The notes under the pieces were generated by a model. The model saw only the letters and a program-made list of their open reading frames with translations, did no database searches and was not told the DNA's origin. Below, piece after piece: positions 61,213 to 64,000 of a stretch of DNA of 64,000 nucleotides. The stretch lies in contig NC_060238.1 of assembly GCF_021155775.2 (NCBI RefSeq), forward strand, positions 25,450,470-25,514,469, given 5' to 3'. The DNA is from Neodiprion pinetum (lineage: Eukaryota; Arthropoda; Insecta; Hymenoptera; Diprionidae). Made by a program: the position numbers and the translations under genes. How positions within the stretch are numbered: the stretch's first letter is position 1; every line of letters begins with the position of its first letter.

Positions 61213-63711
61213 TAAGATTATTTTTTTTATCGGGAGATTTAACTGAAATTCTCTTAGCTCACGAGCGGATAAATTTCACAAATATATCCAGTATACGATA
61301 ATCGCGCATGGAATTAATGAGAAAAGCACTGATTCAAGTAAATGAACAACCTTAAGAGGGTTTGAACGTCGTTCGGCCGCCGGAAAGTTCTGTTGCACAG
61401 CGTAAGCCACGCTGAAAGAATAGACGGAGCCATTGGAGCACCATCTATGGCACGGGGTTGTGCTGTTTGACGGGAATAAAAGTGGTGAAGGGTCTCATTA
61501 AAAAGACGAGGGGGTGCAGAGAAAGCGTGCGATGCATCGAGGCTTGCACGCGAAAACTCGAGCTCTTACTTAGACTCTTGTTATAATACGTTATTCCGTA
61601 CGTATAAATATATATGTACGTATGTCCATACTGTGCCTTTTCTACGTTATGTTTTTACGCGGTGGACCGCGCTCGCTGCTGCATAAAGGCTGATGCCGGA
61701 GATTTTTCTCGAGGAGAATAAGCAGAGGGAAAAAATACAAACGACCATCCTGCAAGGGAGAGAGGAAGGGAAACTGATTTTGCGGTCACCCTTGACTCTC
61801 TCTCTCTCTCTCTCTCTCTCTCGCTCTCTCTCTTCTCCAGTACACACCCCGGGTCTCCCTCGGGACCGCTATACCGCTAAACACATACTTAGACCCTCAG
61901 TTTCCTCGCCCTCGTCTTCTCGGCGATCAGCTTTATTACCCTCAACACTCTCCAGCTGCGGCCGCGCTACCGTCTCGACGGCTTAGTGCACCCACAATAC
62001 ACATGACGGTACACAAGACTACGAACACATACACACGCACACATACGATATATATACATATATATATATAACATAATTATGTAGATATATAATACACAGA
62101 GAAATGTATACTTGGGGGTATGTATTAAATGAGTGTAATCGTTTGGTTCATAAAAGTCGACGGCGGTAAACCCTTGTACCAGTCGACCGCCAAGTAGTCA
62201 GCATCAAAGGAGAGCGAAATGTATAATGATCGCATTATAAAAATGTAGATGTATATATACATATGTATATATTTATATGTAACGTTGAGGCAAAAGCCGG
62301 CCGCTCTCCTTTTCTTTCTCCTCGTTACGTGTATTTTCTGTAAGAACTTGTGATAATTTTTATTTTTATTAATTTCCGCGGGGTGCTGAGAGAAAATGAC
62401 GACGACGACGACGACGGCGAGGAGACGTTTTACTGCTGGTATTATTTTTAATTTGCCCCACTCATCCCGGTAGGACGAGAGAACGAAAAAAGCCCAAGGG
62501 CAAGATGTTCGAGGGTTGAATAATTTTTGTTAACAGTTTTTGTTAAGTTTTTTTGTCTATCCCCCCTCCCTCCCCCCAATTTTCGAGTTGGACTTTATTT
62601 TGCAACAAGTAAAAGAGTTTCTTTCTATGAAAAAAATATTCTTCCAGCTTTCTTCTTCTTCTTCGTTTTCTCCCGTACACTTTCCCACAGATGAGGAAGA
62701 AGAAAAAGTTGAAAGCAATCTGCAGTTCAGCGTATGGGATATAGTGATTGGTACGGATCAGTGAGTTAATGAAGTTTCTGGTACCTATGAGCACGAGGCG
62801 ACAGAAGGAAGATAAAGAAAATACGCGATACAGGAAAGATGATGAAACCAAGCAGGTGTGGAGAGGCGCGGTATTAAGTCTGGAGGTAACTTAAGCTGAT
62901 CAGCGTGTAAGATATACCTGATCAAGTTTGCCAACCTGACATACTTATACAAGCATCGTCATATCCCTGATCGCGAAGCGTCATTTGGCATACGCGATTT
63001 CAAATTATAAAAAAACAAAAAAAGCCAGCTGCGGTCATGCTCGCATAATACACCTGTGTACATATTGTGTTGAAAATGTAAAATCTCTCTATCAAAGTTG
63101 TTTGAGAGTGAGTAGAAGTATGGAAGACGCTACCAACGGCGGGAGGTTCGTTAACCCTTGAATTCGCTTTTGCGTAGACAGGAATGGGTAATGAAGTAGA
63201 GGGTGTTTGTAGCGGGTTGTATTATTAAGATGTTAGTCGGCGGCGGCGTGCACGGCAGACGCACATCCCTCTCTTCTCCTCTCTTCGTAAGCTACTAGCG
63301 AAGGGTCGAAACAACCACCCTGAGCGAGCAACCACCGCATCTCCGCCACCCCCGGCCGAGTGGTAGCATCCAGTCGTTTCGATCGGAGGACAGAATATCG
63401 CGAGGGGTGGGAAATCCAACTCCGAAAGGGAGTAAAAGCTCGGTCCACCCTTGAGGCTCGAAAATATTGCGACGTTTGTCCGGAGAATCGCGTGTAACTC
63501 GAGTCCGTCTGTCTTTCTGGAGTAACTCGAGGAGAAAGAGTGTTTGCCAAAGCTGCGGCAACGGCGACCCCGGCAAAGCCGCAAACACCCCGATTTTTGA
63601 CGCTGCTAAAACCACGGAGGAAACACGACGGGCCTTCCGACAATCCGAGTACAAGACTTTGCGTCGTTTCGATGAGACCTTGTCGAGGATCTGAAAGAAG
63701 AGCGAAGTAAA

Positions 63712-63735
63712 GAGGAGGAGGAGGAGGAGGAGGAG
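63712..63735. repeat. GAG trinucleotide repeat
   Basis: Eight GAG units near the right edge. CTCCAC units follow at 63800-63818 and a short TTTCCA repeat at 63750-63768. Confidence 0.9.
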
Positions 63736-64000
63736 GAAGTCTTAAGTATTTCCATTTCCATTTCCTTTGAGAGGTGATTCCCCGGGAGTCTTTCGAGCCT
63801 CCACCTCCACCTCCACTTCCGCCGCGGCCGCGGTCCCGTGGGATTCCCGTTTTACAAACGTTGTTATATAGAAGGGCGTGCGACCCCTCGAACGGCTCCC
63901 TCCTCGAGGTGAAAGAGGGACTTGAGGAGCGTAGAATGAGAGGAAACGGGACAAAGAGAGCTGCACGTTAGGACTTCCGACGTTGAACTTTTCCCAGTCG

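Larger units (their letters stand above)
60535..64000 (+). other. Start of the second coding intron, running off the right edge
   Basis: The intron begins GTAGGT directly after the Ig exon. The expected next exon, which should start with a V-x-W segment in phase 0, was not found before 64,000. The stretch holds a foldback element at 60,812-61,212, CT and TA simple repeats at 61,796-62,280, an ACG repeat at 62,398-62,416, a possible cryptic exon at 62,691-62,760 and a GAG tract at 63,712-63,735. The rest shows nothing I can name. Confidence 0.7.

Overview
The window looks like animal nuclear DNA, most likely insect and plausibly hymenopteran. It has no compact operons, no ribosome-binding sites and no long credible open reading frames. 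It does have very long introns, many microsatellites and homopolymers, CpG that is not depleted, and short palindromic elements scattered through it. The insect placement rests on one recognisable gene; 'Hymenoptera' is an impression from base composition and was not tested.

One gene can be supported. It lies on the + strand and covers at least 20,592 to beyond the right edge. It is a DIP-type (Dpr-interacting protein, formerly 'lachesin-like') immunoglobulin-superfamily cell-surface protein. Its signal-peptide exon ends at 20,763 with a phase-1 GT donor. A 39,664-base intron follows. The next exon, 60,428-60,534, encodes the start of the first Ig domain up to and including the B-strand cysteine and ends in phase 0 before GTAGGT. 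The remaining exons are outside the window. The 5' end is probably served by the GC- and CpG-rich block at 19,850-20,320.

Inside the long intron, 32,773-32,830 is a second candidate first coding exon. It has an ATG in good context, a 19-residue signal-peptide-like sequence and a CAG|GTAAAA donor in exactly the same phase as the upstream signal-peptide exon. A TATAAAA box lies about 160 bases upstream, and a long GA tract lies further upstream. If real, the gene has an internal promoter that swaps only the cleaved leader.

The rest is intron or intergenic DNA. Its most striking content is seven separate foldback elements with long inverted repeats: 6,009-6,188; 10,358-10,676; 27,380-27,740; 34,222-34,434; 43,021-43,422; 54,119-54,662; and 60,812-61,212. 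Those at 10,358 and 43,021 belong to the same family. The window also holds a four-unit degenerate tandem array of about 120 bases per unit at 39,690-40,140, with a stray relative at 36,390-36,440. There are many simple repeats, the largest a 117-base GA tract at 14,735-14,851. I found no rRNA, convincing tRNA, CRISPR array, or coding transposon. Stretches described as empty are empty only to reading by eye.
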